Origin: Elephas maximus indicus
Lineage: Eukaryota > Chordata > Mammalia > Proboscidea > Elephantidae
Direction of reading: 5' to 3'
DNA length: 64,000 nt
Assembly: GCF_024166365.1 (NCBI RefSeq)
Contig: NC_064819.1
Location: 203,261,293-203,325,292, forward strand
A program made the position numbers and the translations under genes. Each line of letters begins with the position of its first letter. Position 1 is the stretch's first letter. The notes below the pieces were generated by a model, which saw only the letters and a list, made by a program, of their open reading frames with translations, was not told the DNA's origin and searched no databases. Positions 1 to 10,529 of the stretch are shown in pieces.

Positions 1-151
1 TTTATGGAATGTTGACCAGCATCCCTGACCTCTACCCACTAGATGCCAATAGCACCTCCCAGTTGTGACAACAAAAACCGTCTCCAGGCATTGACGAACG
101 TTCTCTGGGTGGTGCAGGAAGAAAGCAATCACCCCCAGTTGAGAACCACTG
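1..151 (-). mobile_element. MER5A-like hAT-Charlie DNA transposon fragment
   Basis: The right edge reads GAGAACCACTG, the complement of the CAGTGGTTCTC terminal inverted repeat of MER5A, and the interior (ACCCACTAGATGCCA, GTTGTGACAACA, ATCACCCCCAGTTGAG) follows that non-autonomous element. The bases just outside the terminus, 152-159 (TTCTAGAG), fit the 8-bp target-site preference of this hAT group. The left end is cut by the window edge. It is a dead mammal-wide fossil with no coding capacity. Confidence 0.85.
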
Positions 152-159
152 TTCTAGAG

Positions 160-750
160 TATGACAATGTCTATGAAGTTAGCACTTCTGTATGGCTTCA
201 AGCTGCGATGCCTAAAATACAGTGAGGGGTTAGAATAGAAACACAATACCAAAACAGGCAAGCACACCCTAACACCCCTAAAGTGTATGATTTGGGGAAC
301 GGTGAAAGAGATTCCCCTGGAAAAAATCACCCCCTGATTTTTCCCTCTAACATTCCTTCAGTTTAGAGTTGTAGGGAGATTTTTATCTGGAAAGAGGAAT
401 TTATTAAGTCATATTGGTCATTAATGGCTTAATGATAGTCTGGGAGCAGAGATCAGGAACAAGAGGAAAGACAAAAATAACTTTAACAGAGAAAAAGAAA
501 GAAAAGTTCAGAACATTGCCGGTGGGGAGAGGGGCGGGAGGAGAGGCTCTGCAGTGGAGAAAAGAGCCCTATTTATTTAAGGAACTACACGAGATCTTTA
601 ACCATGGTGAGAAGGGGAAGATGATTGTGAGGAAAAATTTCACTTGTTGACAATTTATGTAGGATTGCTTTGCATATAGTAGCAACAACTAAAGAAAAAT
701 TAAACTGAAATAATCAATTAAAAAATAAGGTTTTAGCCAATACTAAGTAA
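160..750. other. Unassigned sequence
   Basis: No recognisable repeat head, tail or exon structure. Short open frames here lack any protein-family similarity I can see. Confidence 0.5.
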
Positions 751-940
751 AACCAAACCAAACCCATTGCTGTCCAGTCAATTCCAGCTCATAGCAACCC
801 TACAAAAACCCAGTGCCATCGAGTCGATTCGGACAGAGTATAACTGCCCCATCAGGTTTCCAAGGAGTGGCTGGTGGATTCAAACTGCCGACTTTTTGGT
901 TAGTAGCCAAACTGTTAACAACTGTGCTACCGGGGCTCCC
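751..940 (-). mobile_element. AfroSINE, B-type head, with doubled 3' tail
   Basis: Read on the minus strand it starts GGGAGCCCCGGTAGCAC, carries the tRNA B-box-like stretch and ends in the RTE-like tail. The tail is present twice (about 761-802 and 803-832), either by partial duplication or by one insertion into another copy's tail. Confidence 0.85.
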
Positions 941-1126
941 ATATTAAATAATTTTACCCTTAAGTCTTATGGCTTTTACTCACATACTTCAAATTTAAAA
1001 GAATTGAAAATGAAATTGTTAAAAACTAACAGGAATTCAGGCATATGAGCTTTAGTCAAATATGAAATACTTTTAAAATCTACTTTAAATGAGATCAAGT
1101 ATTAAAACTTTTTTTTTTTTTTTTAA

Positions 1127-1754
1127 TTAACTTCTTCCCAACCCACCTGGAGCAAAGGAAAAAGAAGAGCACCAAAGACACGGGGAAAATATTAGCCCAA
1201 GAGACAAAAAGAGCCACATAAACCAGAGACTCCATCACCCTGAGACCAGAGGAACTGAATGGATGGCGCCCAGCTACCACCAATGGCTGCCCTGAAGGAA
1301 ACACAACAGAGGGTCCCTGACAGAGCAGAAGAAAAGCGGGGTGCAGAACTCAAACTCACATAAAAAGACGAGACCTAATGGTCTGACTGAGACTAGAGAA
1401 AACCCAGAAGACATGGCCCCTGGACTCTCTGATAACCCAGAGCTAAAACCATTCCCGAAGCCAACTCTTCAAACAAAGAATAGACTGGACTATAAGACAT
1501 AAAATAGTATCTTCTTAGTTCAAGTAGATACATGAGACTAAATGGGCAGCTCCTGTTCAGAGGCAAGATGGGAAGGCAGAAAGGGGCAGGAGCTGGCTGA
1601 ATGGACACGGGAAATCTGAGGTGGAAAGGGAGAGTGTGCTGTCAAATTACAGGGGTAGCAACTAGGGTCACAGAACAATGCGTTTGTAAATTTTTGTATG
1701 AGAAACTAACTTGAGCTATAAACTTTCACCTAAAGCACAATTTTAAAAAAAAAT
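1127..1754 (+). mobile_element. L1 3' UTR fragment
   Basis: Matches the 3' UTR of the L1 copies at 34396-36745 (plus) and 7078-8298 (minus): GGAGCAAAGG, GAGACTCCATCA, GAACTGAATGGATGG, ending AACTTTCACCTAAAGCACAA and an A-tract. It contains no ORF2. A T-run lies directly upstream (1109-1124). Confidence 0.85.
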
Positions 1755-2958
1755 TGAGAGGTTTTTTTTTTTTTTTTTAAATGAAAAACATTTTGTTTGG
1801 GGTTTTTTCATTGTTATCATTGTTTTTCGTTCCTGTTGTTCTCAGGAAATTCTTGCAATCACAGGTTTAATGCTTAAAAAAAAAAAAAATTATGATAACT
1901 GCTTATGCCAGACAGGAACTCTTACTATATGAGCAAAACAACTAGCAATTCTGACTCAACTCTTCTTGTAGAAACCAATAAGAGTCCTTAGTCAGATATT
2001 ATAAAGCATTTGATAATTTTAAATAAATGCATTTTACCTACTTATAAAGAAAGTGTATTACCATATTATTGTATTCTGTATTGCTTTCTCTCCAGTAAAG
2101 ATATTCTAGCACTGAAATATGTATATGGTCCATGGAATTTAAATGTTTTTTTTTTTTTTTTTACCTATACCTGGTAATTGGAAGAAATGTCCTAAGTTTA
2201 AGTGCACATATCACTGGAAACTTTATTCCAGTTTATGGAGTAATGTAAGCCTTCTCCTCAACTCTATCTACTTTTGTACTAGCATTATATTCAAGGAGAA
2301 AAACTGATTTATTTGCATGTCACTTTCTCTTCTCATCCTGGAAAAAATACACAAAAAGTGACCGAGTTGTGTGGAAGCTTTATAAAAGGCATTGATCTCT
2401 TGTATCCACAAAAGGGATAACCAAAATCAGGCACTAGTCACAATTATATGGACTTCAGCTTACTCTTAGACTGACATCTAAATATAAATACACAAATCGA
2501 AAGAATTATTTCCCTTCATCTGTTTCAAAAATCTGTAAAATATGCTTTTGTTTAAATATGTCACTTTTATATGTTTTTAAAGACTGACAACATTTTTAAA
2601 GAAACTATATTAAGAAATGAGGCTAAAAAAAATTTTTAAAGCCATGCAGGAGCTGCCTACGGAACAGCTTACAACGTGAATGTTCTTGAGTAATTTTAAA
2701 AGTCCCAATTTTTAGTTAGCCGTATTTCTAACTGTTTAGTTAATCTTATTTACTTGTGTAGAATACTCGGGAATAGGAACGTAACTGTGGCTTGATAGAT
2801 GTTTCCTGATGTGCTAAAAATGAGCTGTTTACTTTCCTTTGCTAATCTGTGCCTCGTTAGGGATTTTGAAGTTTGCAAGGCCCAAAACAGGCACCTGGAA
2901 TGAGTTAGATTTTTTTTAGAGGTGCATCCTATTAGAATTATAGAAAAATCTGTTTTTG
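1755..2958. other. Unassigned AT-rich sequence
   Basis: About 1.2 kb without a repeat I can name; contains several T- and A-runs (1761-1778, 1875-1889, 2145-2161). Confidence 0.5.
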
Positions 2959-2971
2959 TTTTATTCTAGTT

Positions 2972-3165
2972 GTTGTTAGCTGCTGTCAAGTTGAATTGAT
3001 TCATAGCAACCCCATGTGACAGAGAACTGCCCCCATAGGGTTATTTAGGCAGTTATCTACAAAACCAGATCTCCAGGTCTTTCTCCCATGGTGACACTGG
3101 GTAGATTTTAAGGCCAACCTTTCATTTAACAGACATGCACTTAACCATTGCACCTTCAGGGGTCC
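2972..3165 (-). mobile_element. AfroSINE with perfect 13-bp target-site duplication
   Basis: Minus-strand SINE with a degenerate head and the RTE-like GTTGTTAGCTGCTGTCAAG tail. It is flanked by TTTTATTCTAGTT at 2959-2971 and again, identical, at 3166-3178. The same target recurs after the next SINE. Confidence 0.9.
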
Positions 3166-3178
3166 TTTTATTCTAGTT

Positions 3179-3398
3179 AAAACCAAAAAAACCCAAACTC
3201 ATTGCCATAGTGTTGATTCCAACTCCTGGTGACCTATAAGACAGAGTAGAACTGTCCCACAGAGTTTCCAAGGCTGTAATCTTTACGGAAGCAGACTGTC
3301 ACATCTTTCATCCATGTAGCACCTTTGTGGGTTTTAACCACCAACTTTTTGGTTAGCAGACAAGCTCACAGCCACTGTGCCACCTCCTCCAGGGCTTC
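3179..3398 (-). mobile_element. AfroSINE inserted at the same site as its neighbour
   Basis: Minus-strand copy whose 3' flank is TTTCATTCTCGTT (3399-3411), matching 11 of 13 bases of the target repeat at 3166-3178. Two SINEs thus sit in series between three copies of one target. Confidence 0.88.
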
Positions 3399-3411
3399 TT
3401 TCATTCTCGTT

Positions 3412-4087
3412 CCCATTGCCGTTAGCACTAGTCAAGTCTACTGCTTGTCACGAGTTAAAAACCAAGAGCTCTGAAGAAGGCATGCAATGATCTGCAGTAG
3501 AGGGAAAGGAAACCCAGAGAAAGCCTGAGATGCATGGCCCAGTGCAAGTATTAGTTAAGAGGGTGCTGTGACTAGCTGAATGCCACAGACAACAGGGTTA
3601 AGGATAGCTTCGATTGCACGATGATAGACTATTCAAACTACCCCTGGGTATCTCTCTCCAGTTTTTCAGTGATACTTCAAACTCAAAATATCTCAGCTGT
3701 CAATTGATTGTAAAACGATTGTCAATATACACATATCACAGCTAAACAAAAACAAAGCAAAAAACAAAAACAAACTTGTGCTGTGTTCCCTACCTCGGTT
3801 CATGTCACCAACCCAAGATCCATTCTCTCCCATTTCTAACACCCTGAACCTTCATAACCATCAGTCACCAAGTTTGGTTGATCATATCTCAAAATGTTCA
3901 CCAAGTAAACCCCTGCTCTCCATTTTCATTGTCATGGCCTTGTTTTAGGCTTTATCCTTTTTTTAGCCATATATCATGACAGTCTCAGCTATGCAGCCTA
4001 TACTCTTTCTTCAATAGACCACTTGCATTCACCAGAAACCCTGACTGTTCCTTGAGTTGAGATTTTGTTACCTCTATTCATTTTTCA
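3412..4087. other. Unassigned sequence
   Basis: No nameable repeat or exon signal. Confidence 0.5.
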
Positions 4088-4281
4088 AGGAGCCCTGGTG
4101 GCACAATGGTTAAGCACTTAGCTGCTAATCGAAAAGTTGGCAGTTTGAACCCACCAGCCACCTTGCAGGAGAAAAGACCTGGTGACCTGCTCCTATAAAG
4201 ATTACAGCCTATGGGGCAGCTTTACTCCATCACATGGGGTCACTATGAGTCGAAAATCAACTTGACGGCACCCAACAACAA
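4088..4281 (+). mobile_element. AfroSINE, B-type head
   Basis: Starts GGAGCCCTGGTGGCACAATGG (A-box region), has AGTTTGAACCCACC (B-box-like) and ends in CACTATGAGTCG plus the ACGGCACCCAACAACAA tail shared with RTE. Confidence 0.92.
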
Positions 4282-4407
4282 TATTATAGTAAGATAAAGA
4301 TAATTTTGCATCTTTCTGATTAGACAATGCTTTCTACTGAGGACAGGACTTGCCTTATTCAACTTTCTATATCCAGCCCCTAAAATATTGTCCAGCACCT
4401 AATTAAA

Positions 4408-4608
4408 CAAATTGCCTTGAGTCAGCTCTGACTCCTGGCGACCCCAGGTGCTGCAGAGTAGAACCACACTGCACAGGGGTTTCGTGGCTGTGATCTTTGG
4501 AAGCATATAACCAGCCCTTTCTTCAAAAGCACCTCTGGGTGAGTTTGAACCACTAATCTTTCAGTTAGTAGCCGAATGCTTAACTACTCGCCCCACCCAG
4601 GGACTCTT
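4408..4608 (-). mobile_element. AfroSINE, C-type head; target of an RTE insertion
   Basis: The minus strand starts AGTCCCTGGGTGGGGCGAG and ends in the RTE-like tail. Its last bases, CAGGGACTCTT (4598-4608), are the target-site duplication of the RTE copy that follows, so the SINE is older than that RTE. Confidence 0.88.
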
Positions 4609-5019
4609 GTTGTGTTGTTTTTAGGTGCCATCGAGTGGGTTCCGATTCATAGCGACGCTATGTACCATAGACTGAAACACTGCCCAGTCCTGAGCCATCC
4701 CTACAATCGTTGCTATGCCTGAGACCATTGTTGATGTCAGTGTGTCAATTCATCTCATTGAGGGTCTTCCTCTTTTCTGCTGACCCTGTACTTACTAAGC
4801 ATGATGTCCTTCTCCAGGTACTGATCCCTCCTGACAATCATGTCCAAAGTATGTAAGATGCAGTCTCGTCATCCTTGCTTCTAAGGAGCGTCCTGGCTGT
4901 ATTTCTTCCAAAACAGGTTTGTTCGTTCTTTTGGCAGTCCATGGTATATTCAATATTCTTCGTCAACACCACAATTCAAAGGAGTGAATTCTTCTTCTTC
5001 GGTCTTCCTTATTCATTGT

Positions 5020-5433
5020 TCAGCTTTCACATGCATATGAGGCAATTGAAAATACCATGGCTTGGGTCAGGCACACCTTAGTCTTCAAGGTGACATTTTT
5101 GCTTTTCAACACTTTGAAGAGGTACTTTGCAGCAGATTTGCCCAATGCAATGTATCTTTTGATTTCTTGACTGCCGCTTCCATGGGTGTTGATTGTGGAT
5201 TCAAGTAAAATGAAATTCTTGACAATGACAACCTTTTCTCTGTTTATCACAATGTCGCTTATTGGTCCAGTTGTGAGGATTTTTTTTTTCTTTATATTGA
5301 GGTGTAATCCATTCTGAAGACTGTGGTCTTTGATCTTCATCAGTAACTGCTTCAAGTCCTCTTCATTTTCAACAAGCAAGGTTGTGTCATCAGCATAACA
5401 CAGGTTGTTATTATACCAAAAAGAATTAGTCAA
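5020..5433 (-). pseudogene. RTE reverse transcriptase C-terminal frame remnant
   Basis: An open minus-strand frame of 137 codons, of which roughly the last 130 are RTE. It opens near CYADDTTLLVENEEDLKQL (RT motif C with both catalytic Asp intact), then the thumb-side stretch INTHGSGSQEIKR and KVLKSKNVTLKTK, ending at SYACES and a stop. The first few codons belong to the inverted half across the junction. It is not a gene: no start, no upstream RT core in frame. Confidence 0.8.
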
Positions 5434-5829
5434 TGTTCAACCATTTCAAGAGGTAGCATATGATCAGGAACCTATGGTACTGAAGGAAGAAGACCAAGCT
5501 GCACTGAAGGCATTGGTGAAAAACAAGGCTCCAGGAATTTACAGAATATCAATTGAAATGTTTCAACAAATGGATGTAGCACTGGAAGTGCTCACTTCTC
5601 TATGTCAAGAAATTTGAAAGACAGCTACCTGGCTAACCTACTGGCAGAAATCCATATTTGTGCCTATTTCCAAGAAAAGTGATACAACCAAATGTGGAAA
5701 TTTTTTTTTTTATCATTAATATCACATGCAAGAAAAATTTTGTTGAAGGTCATTCAAAAGTGGCTGCAGTAGTATATTAACAGGGAACTGCCGGAAATTC
5801 AGGCCAGATTCAGAAGAGGGCGTGAAACC

Positions 5830-6141
5830 ATGGATATCATTGCTGATGTCAGATGGATCCTTGCCGAAAGCAGAGAATACCAGAAGGATGTTCCCTTGTG
5901 TTTTACTAACTATGCAAAGGCATTCGACTGTGTGGATCATAACAAATTACGAATAACATTGCAAAGAATGGGAATTCCAGAACACTTAATTGTGCTCATG
6001 AGGAACCTGCGCATAGATCAAGAGGCAGTTGTTTGGACAGGACAAGGGGATGCTGCATGTTTTAAAGTCAGAAAAGGTGTGCATCAGGGTTGTATCCTTT
6101 CACCATATCTATTCAATCTGTATGCTGAGCAAGTAATCTGA
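5830..6141 (+). pseudogene. RTE reverse transcriptase core remnant
   Basis: A 103-codon frame in the inverted half. It reads IIADVRWILAESREYQKDV, motif A as FTNYAKAFDCVDH (first catalytic Asp replaced by Asn), then motif B KGVHQGCILSPYLFNLYAEQ, and stops before motif C. The active-site loss and truncation make it inactive. Confidence 0.82.
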
Positions 6142-6331
6142 TGAAGAATAATGGGGCATCAGGATTGGAGGAAGACTCATTAACAACCTGTGTTATGCAG
6201 ATGACACAACCTTGCTTGCTGAAAGTGAAAAGGACCTGAAGCACTTACTGATTAGGATCAAAGACCACAGCCTTCAATATGGATTACACATCAACATAAA
6301 GAAAACAAAAATCCTCACAACAGGGACTCTT

Positions 6332-6736
6332 AGCATCTGCTAGTGCTTAATAGCTTTTTTTTTTTATTTATTTAAACAATCGAGTAATGATAGAACAATT
6401 TGTTAAATAATAAAGTGACCAAAATTAGCAACTTGAGGTAAATGTATTCATTGATAATTTGTATAGGGTTTAGTCTGGTTTCAATGTTTTCCGAAATCTT
6501 TATTCACGCTTTTCAATACCTTATAGGCAGGATATCAATTCACGTTAGAAGAAATCTGAGGAAGAAAGTGACAGTAAAATTTTCATTCTTAGCAGGTGTG
6601 TAAACCATCACCTCTAGACAGGGTATCATTTTTGGGAGCCATGTACCTTATGCCTTATGCCATTTCAGCATACATATGAGTGCTATTCAAAAAACAACTC
6701 AGCCTTTGAGCAGTGTCACAGAATAAAGTTGATAAT
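6332..6736. other. Unassigned sequence
   Basis: AT-rich, no repeat recognised; it is the continuation of the sequence interrupted by the RTE insertion. Confidence 0.45.
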
Positions 6737-6908
6737 AAACCAAGACACCAAACCAAGTCCATTGCTGTTCAGTTAATTCCGACTCATAGTGACCCTATAA
6801 GATGGAGTAGAACTGTCCCATAGTGTTTCCAAGGACTGACTGGTAGATTCGAACTGCTGAACTTTTGGTTAGCAGCCAAACTCTTAACCACTGCACCACC
6901 AGGGCTCC
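6737..6908 (-). mobile_element. AfroSINE with 12-bp target-site duplication
   Basis: Minus-strand copy beginning GGAGCCCTGGTGGTGCAGTGG. Flanks AAAGTTGATAAT (6725-6736) and AAAGCTGATAAT (6909-6920) differ at one base. Confidence 0.92.
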
Positions 6909-6920
6909 AAAGCTGATAAT

Positions 6921-6943
6921 CAAACAAACAAACAAACAAACAA
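6921..6943. repeat. (CAAA)n simple repeat
   Basis: Five uninterrupted CAAA units directly abutting the tail of the next SINE, so probably grown from a poly-A-like SINE tail. Confidence 0.9.
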
Positions 6944-7077
6944 AACCCCACACCTGTGGCCATCGAGTCGATCCCGGCTCACAGCGACTGTACGGGACAG
7001 AGCAGAGCTGCCCCATAGGGTTTCCAAGCAGCACCTGGTGGATTGAAACTGACAGCCTTTTGGTTAGCAGCCAAACT
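6944..7077 (-). mobile_element. AfroSINE, interrupted by L1
   Basis: Minus-strand SINE, tail at 6944, broken after TTAGCAGCCAAACT. It resumes at 8299-8323 (AGCAGCTGAACTCTTAACCATTACT) beyond an L1 insertion. The 5' head with the A box is missing. Confidence 0.85.
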
Positions 7078-8298
7078 TTTTTTTTTTTTTTTTATTGTGC
7101 TGTAGGTGAAAGTTTACATCTCAAGTTAATTCCTCATACAAAAATTTATACACTTATTGTTACGTGACACTAGTTGTAATCCCTATGATGTGACAGCACA
7201 CTCCCCGCTTTCTACCCCAGGTTTCCCATGTCCATCAAACCAGCTCCTGTCTCTTTCTGCCTTTTCATCCTGCCTTCGCACAAGAGCCACTCATTTAGTC
7301 TCGTGTATCTGCTTGAACTAAGAAGCACACTCTTTGTGAATATTATTTTGTATTTTATAGTCCAGTCTAATCTTCTTCTGAAGAGTTGACTTCAGGAACG
7401 GTTTTAGTTCTGGGTTAACAGAGAGTCCAGGGGCCAAGTCTTCTGGGGCTCCTCTAGTCTCAGTCAGACCATTAAGTCTGATCTCTTTACATAAATTTGA
7501 GTTCTGCACTCTACTTTTCTCCTGCTCTGTCAGGGACTAGCTACTGTGTTCCCTGTCAAGGAAGTCATTGGTGGTAGCCAGGCACCGTCTGGTTCTTCTG
7601 GTCTCAGGCTGATTGAGTCTCTGGTTTATGTAGCCCTTTTGTCTCTTGGGCTAATGTTTTCCTCATATCTTTGGTGTTCTCCCTTCTTCTTTGCTCCAGG
7701 TGAGTTGGGACCAATTGATGCATCTTAGATGGCTGCTTACAAGTTTTTAAGACTCCAGATGCGACTCACCAAAGTGGGATGCAGAACATTTCCTTAGTAA
7801 ACTTTGTTTTGCCAATTTACCCGGATGTCCCTTGAAACCATGGTCCCAGACCCTGCTACTCTGTCCCTCGAAGTGTTTGGTTGTGTTCAGGAAACTTAGA
7901 TTTTGCTTTAGTCCAGGTGTGCTGACGTCCCCTATATTGTGTGCTCTCCTTCCATTTGCCAAAGATAATGCTTGTCTATTATGTAGTTAACGAATTCCCC
8001 TCTCTCTCCCCCCAGTCCCACTCTCATAACCATCAAAGAATGTTTTTTCTATGTTTAAACCTTTTCTTGAATTCTTATAGTAGTGGTCTCATACAATATT
8101 TGTTCTTTTGTGACTGACTAATTTCACTCAGCATAATGCCTTCCAGATTCATCCATGCTGTCAGCTATTTCAAGGATTCCTCACTGTTCTTTATCATCAT
8201 GTAGTATCCCATCGTGTGTATGTACCATAATTTGTTAATCCATTTGTCTGTTGATGGGCACCTAGGTTGTTTCCATTGTTTTAGTACTGTGAACAGTG
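7078..8298 (-). mobile_element. 5'-truncated L1, mostly 3' UTR, nested in an AfroSINE
   Basis: The T-run at 7078-7093 is the L1 poly-A tail on the minus strand, followed by the same 3' UTR as 34970-36745. The far end (about 8100-8298) corresponds to the region just after the ORF2 stop (GTGTATGTACCATAATTTG, TGTCTGTTGATGGGCACC). Target-site duplication AGCAGCCAAACT (7066-7077) and AGCAGCTGAACT (8299-8310), 10 of 12 matching, both inside SINE sequence. Confidence 0.92.
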
Positions 8299-8323
8299 AG
8301 CAGCTGAACTCTTAACCATTACT

Positions 8324-8544
8324 GAAATTATAATGAGAACATACTGTCTTTTCTTCAACATGACAAAAGTGTTTCATAATACCTCTTTATGGGTTCTTTT
8401 CTAAGTTCTGTGCAAAACAATTTAAGAGAGCTGTTTCCTACCCTCCGTGGACTTAAAATCCAATGAGCAGCCAACACAAGGCAGCAAATACACACAAAAA
8501 TCATGCGAATCTTTATAATTGTCTGGAAACAATGATACTTGACA
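8324..8544. other. Unassigned sequence
   Basis: Short unique stretch between the interrupted SINE and a MIR. Confidence 0.4.
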
Positions 8545-8582
8545 TTTATTGTTTGCCATAAACAACACACTACTCTAAATAT

Positions 8583-8601
8583 TTATATATATATATATAT
8601 A
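8583..8601. repeat. (TA)n microsatellite
   Basis: About nine TA units within the MIR. Confidence 0.9.
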
Positions 8602-8817
8602 TTCAATTAAACATTACAAAAACCCTTTAAATTAATAGTTATTTTTTACCCTTACTTTACAGGTAAGGAAAATTAAGGAATATAAAGGGTAAGTAACCAG
8701 AGCACAGGACTAGTTTCTATGGGTAATAAATGGCAGAGCCTGGATTCCAGTCCAGGTTGTGTGGTTCCAGAGTCTATGCATTTAATCACTATCTGTGTTT
8801 TCTAGGGAAAACAAAAC

Positions 8818-8930
8818 GTCAGCAGCTCAAATCCACCAGGTGCTCCTTGCAAACGCTATGGAGCAGTTCTACTCTGTCCTGTAGGGTCGCTATGAGTCAG
8901 AATCAACTCGACGGCAATGGGTGTATAAAA
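8818..8930 (+). mobile_element. AfroSINE 3' fragment
   Basis: Lacks the tRNA head; starts near AATCCACCAGGTGCTCC and runs through GGGTCGCTATGAGTCAG to the tail GACGGCAATGGGTG. Confidence 0.85.
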
Positions 8931-9035
8931 TGTATAATAACAAAATGATAGAGTGGATTCTGGACTCAGTTCTGTAGCTGAGCACTTAACTCTTTGCGCT
9001 GCCCAAGGACTTCATATAATATATTCATACAGTAA

Positions 9036-9200
9036 ACTCACTTAGCTGCTAACTGAAAGGTTTGTGGTTTGAGTCCATCCAGAGGTGCCTAGGAGGAAAA
9101 CCCTGGCAAACTACTTCCAAAAAATTCCTGTAGGGCTAAGTTGTACTCTGACACACATAGGGTCAGAATCAACTCAACGACAACAGTTTTTTTTTTTTTT
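9036..9200 (+). mobile_element. AfroSINE, C-type, head truncated
   Basis: Contains TAGCTGCTAACTGAAAGG, GTTTGAGTCCATCCAGAGG and ACACACATAGGGTCAGAAT, then a T-run (9187-9200). The first tRNA-like bases are absent or degraded. Confidence 0.85.
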
Positions 9201-9259
9201 TAAACGTATATGTATTTTTTATATATATATGTTATATAAATATGTGTTATATGTATGTG

Positions 9260-9434
9260 CCGGAAACCCTGGTGGCATAGTGGTTAAGTGCTACGGCTGC
9301 TAACCAAAGGGTCGGCAGTTTGAATCTACCAGGAGCTCCTTGAAAACTCTATGGGGCAGTTCTACTCTGTCCTATAGGGTCGCTATGAGTCTGAATCTAC
9401 TCGACGGCAGTGGGTTTGGTGTTTTGGTTTTGGT
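9260..9434 (+). mobile_element. AfroSINE, A-type head (young class)
   Basis: Starts GGAAACCCTGGTGGCATAG and ends GACGGCAGTGGGTTTGG. Flanked by ATGTATGTG at 9251-9259 and 9435-9443, though the flank is low-complexity, so this duplication is weak evidence. Confidence 0.92.
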
Positions 9435-9443
9435 ATGTATGTG

Positions 9444-10455
9444 TATATATGTATGTATGTGTAATATATTGTACATGTTTTACTCTGAATTATCTATAAT
9501 TTCTTTTCTAGGTAGGAGACAGACAAATACATAAAATGTTCAAATACATTTTGAAGAAGGAAGTAAAAAAATTTTTTTTTTTAATATTTTAGACATCTTA
9601 GGAATTATAAGTTTAGAAAGCAGGAAATTAAAGAAAAATAACCACCAGTTTTTAAATTATCCTGGGAATCAAAGAGGTGGGACTTCAATGCATTAACAGC
9701 AAATTCTCAGTTTCAGGAGAAGGTGGATCTCCATTAACACATTGAACCCTTTTCCATTAGCAATAAACCCTAAAGGTCCCCTTGCCTTCTCTCATGGCCC
9801 TCAAGTGACAGCTGAATTGTGACTGGTTGTCTTGAGAAGAGAATAACTATTATGGTACATAGGATGGGGTGGGCTGGGGGGTGGTTAGGGAAGGGCCTGC
9901 CATTTAGCTTGTAAAGTGCAGCAGCTGTGGCCTGTTTTCACTAATATCTGACATGTTTCTTTGGCCACTCGCCAAATTGAGCTGTACCCAACACTTCTCC
10001 CATCCTTCCTGTGCCTCCAGAATCCTTTGTAACTGCTACTTGAGACTCCAATCCACTCCAAATCAATCCCCTCAGTTCCTTCCTCCCCTTAATGTGAAGG
10101 CATCCCACCCTAATTAATTAACCCAACACCAACTTCTTCCAGGACCTTCCCACACTTTGCCCCTTCGTGCAGCCCAGAAACCTCAGCACATTCCTTACTT
10201 CATCACTTGTTAACTCCCTTTCTGTTAAAGACCAGAGTCCCCTTTCCCTGACCTGGCCTCTGATTTGATCTCACTTTAAAGTATCCCACTTTAAGAGACA
10301 GTAACAAATGCTGCCTTTTTCCTGTTTGGTTTATTTATTCGTGTTCACTAGGCCTATTATAATAAAAGACCAAGGGACTTGGAAGAAGAGCCCAGAAGAA
10401 GATAGTTTATGCATTTGATATTGTTGATAAACTCAATTCTGTATTTCTAATGAAG
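9444..10455. other. Unassigned sequence
   Basis: About 1 kb with no nameable repeat; 9980-10260 is C-rich and poor in G on the plus strand. Confidence 0.5.
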
Positions 10456-10515
10456 CCTCACTTTGCCTATTGCTGTGTGACCTTGGGTGAATTTCTTAAG
10501 CTCTTCTCCATTCAA
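10456..10515 (+). mobile_element. Possible MIR core fragment
   Basis: GCTGTGTGACCTTGGGTGAA followed by TTTCTTAAGCTCTTC is the conserved core of MIR; the rest of the element is not recognisable. Confidence 0.5.
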
Positions 10516-10529
10516 ATACTTATCCAGCT

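Larger units (their letters stand above)
4609..6320 (-). mobile_element. RTE/BovB-like LINE with 5' inversion
   Basis: 4609-5410 is the 3' part of RTE on the minus strand; it ends in the element's 3' tail at 4609-4640 and carries motif C YADDTTLL (5366-5390). 5411-6320 is an upstream part on the plus strand, covering RT motif A (CFTNYAKAFD), motif B (GVHQGCILSPYLFN) and a second motif C at about 6195. The two halves meet near 5410. The whole unit lies between direct repeats CAGGGACTCTT at 4598-4608 and 6321-6331, so it is one insertion event. About 130-150 bp around motif C is present in both halves. The known cause of this layout in LINEs is twin priming during target-primed reverse transcription. 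Motif A has Asn in place of the first Asp, and stops interrupt the frame. Confidence 0.92.
8545..9010 (-). mobile_element. MIR, interrupted by a SINE fragment
   Basis: On the minus strand this has MIR features: AATGGCAGAGCCTGGATTCCAG on the plus strand is the complement of the MIR core, then CTTTACAGGTAAGGAAA and the 3' TATTTA stretch. A young (TA)n sits in it at 8583-8601. The head part seems to resume at about 8970-9010 after an AfroSINE fragment. Confidence 0.7.

Noticed and set aside
4088..4281. tRNA gene-like A and B boxes, here and in other SINE copies
   Set aside because: They belong to tRNA-derived SINE heads; the sequence does not fold into a complete tRNA and is followed by the SINE body.
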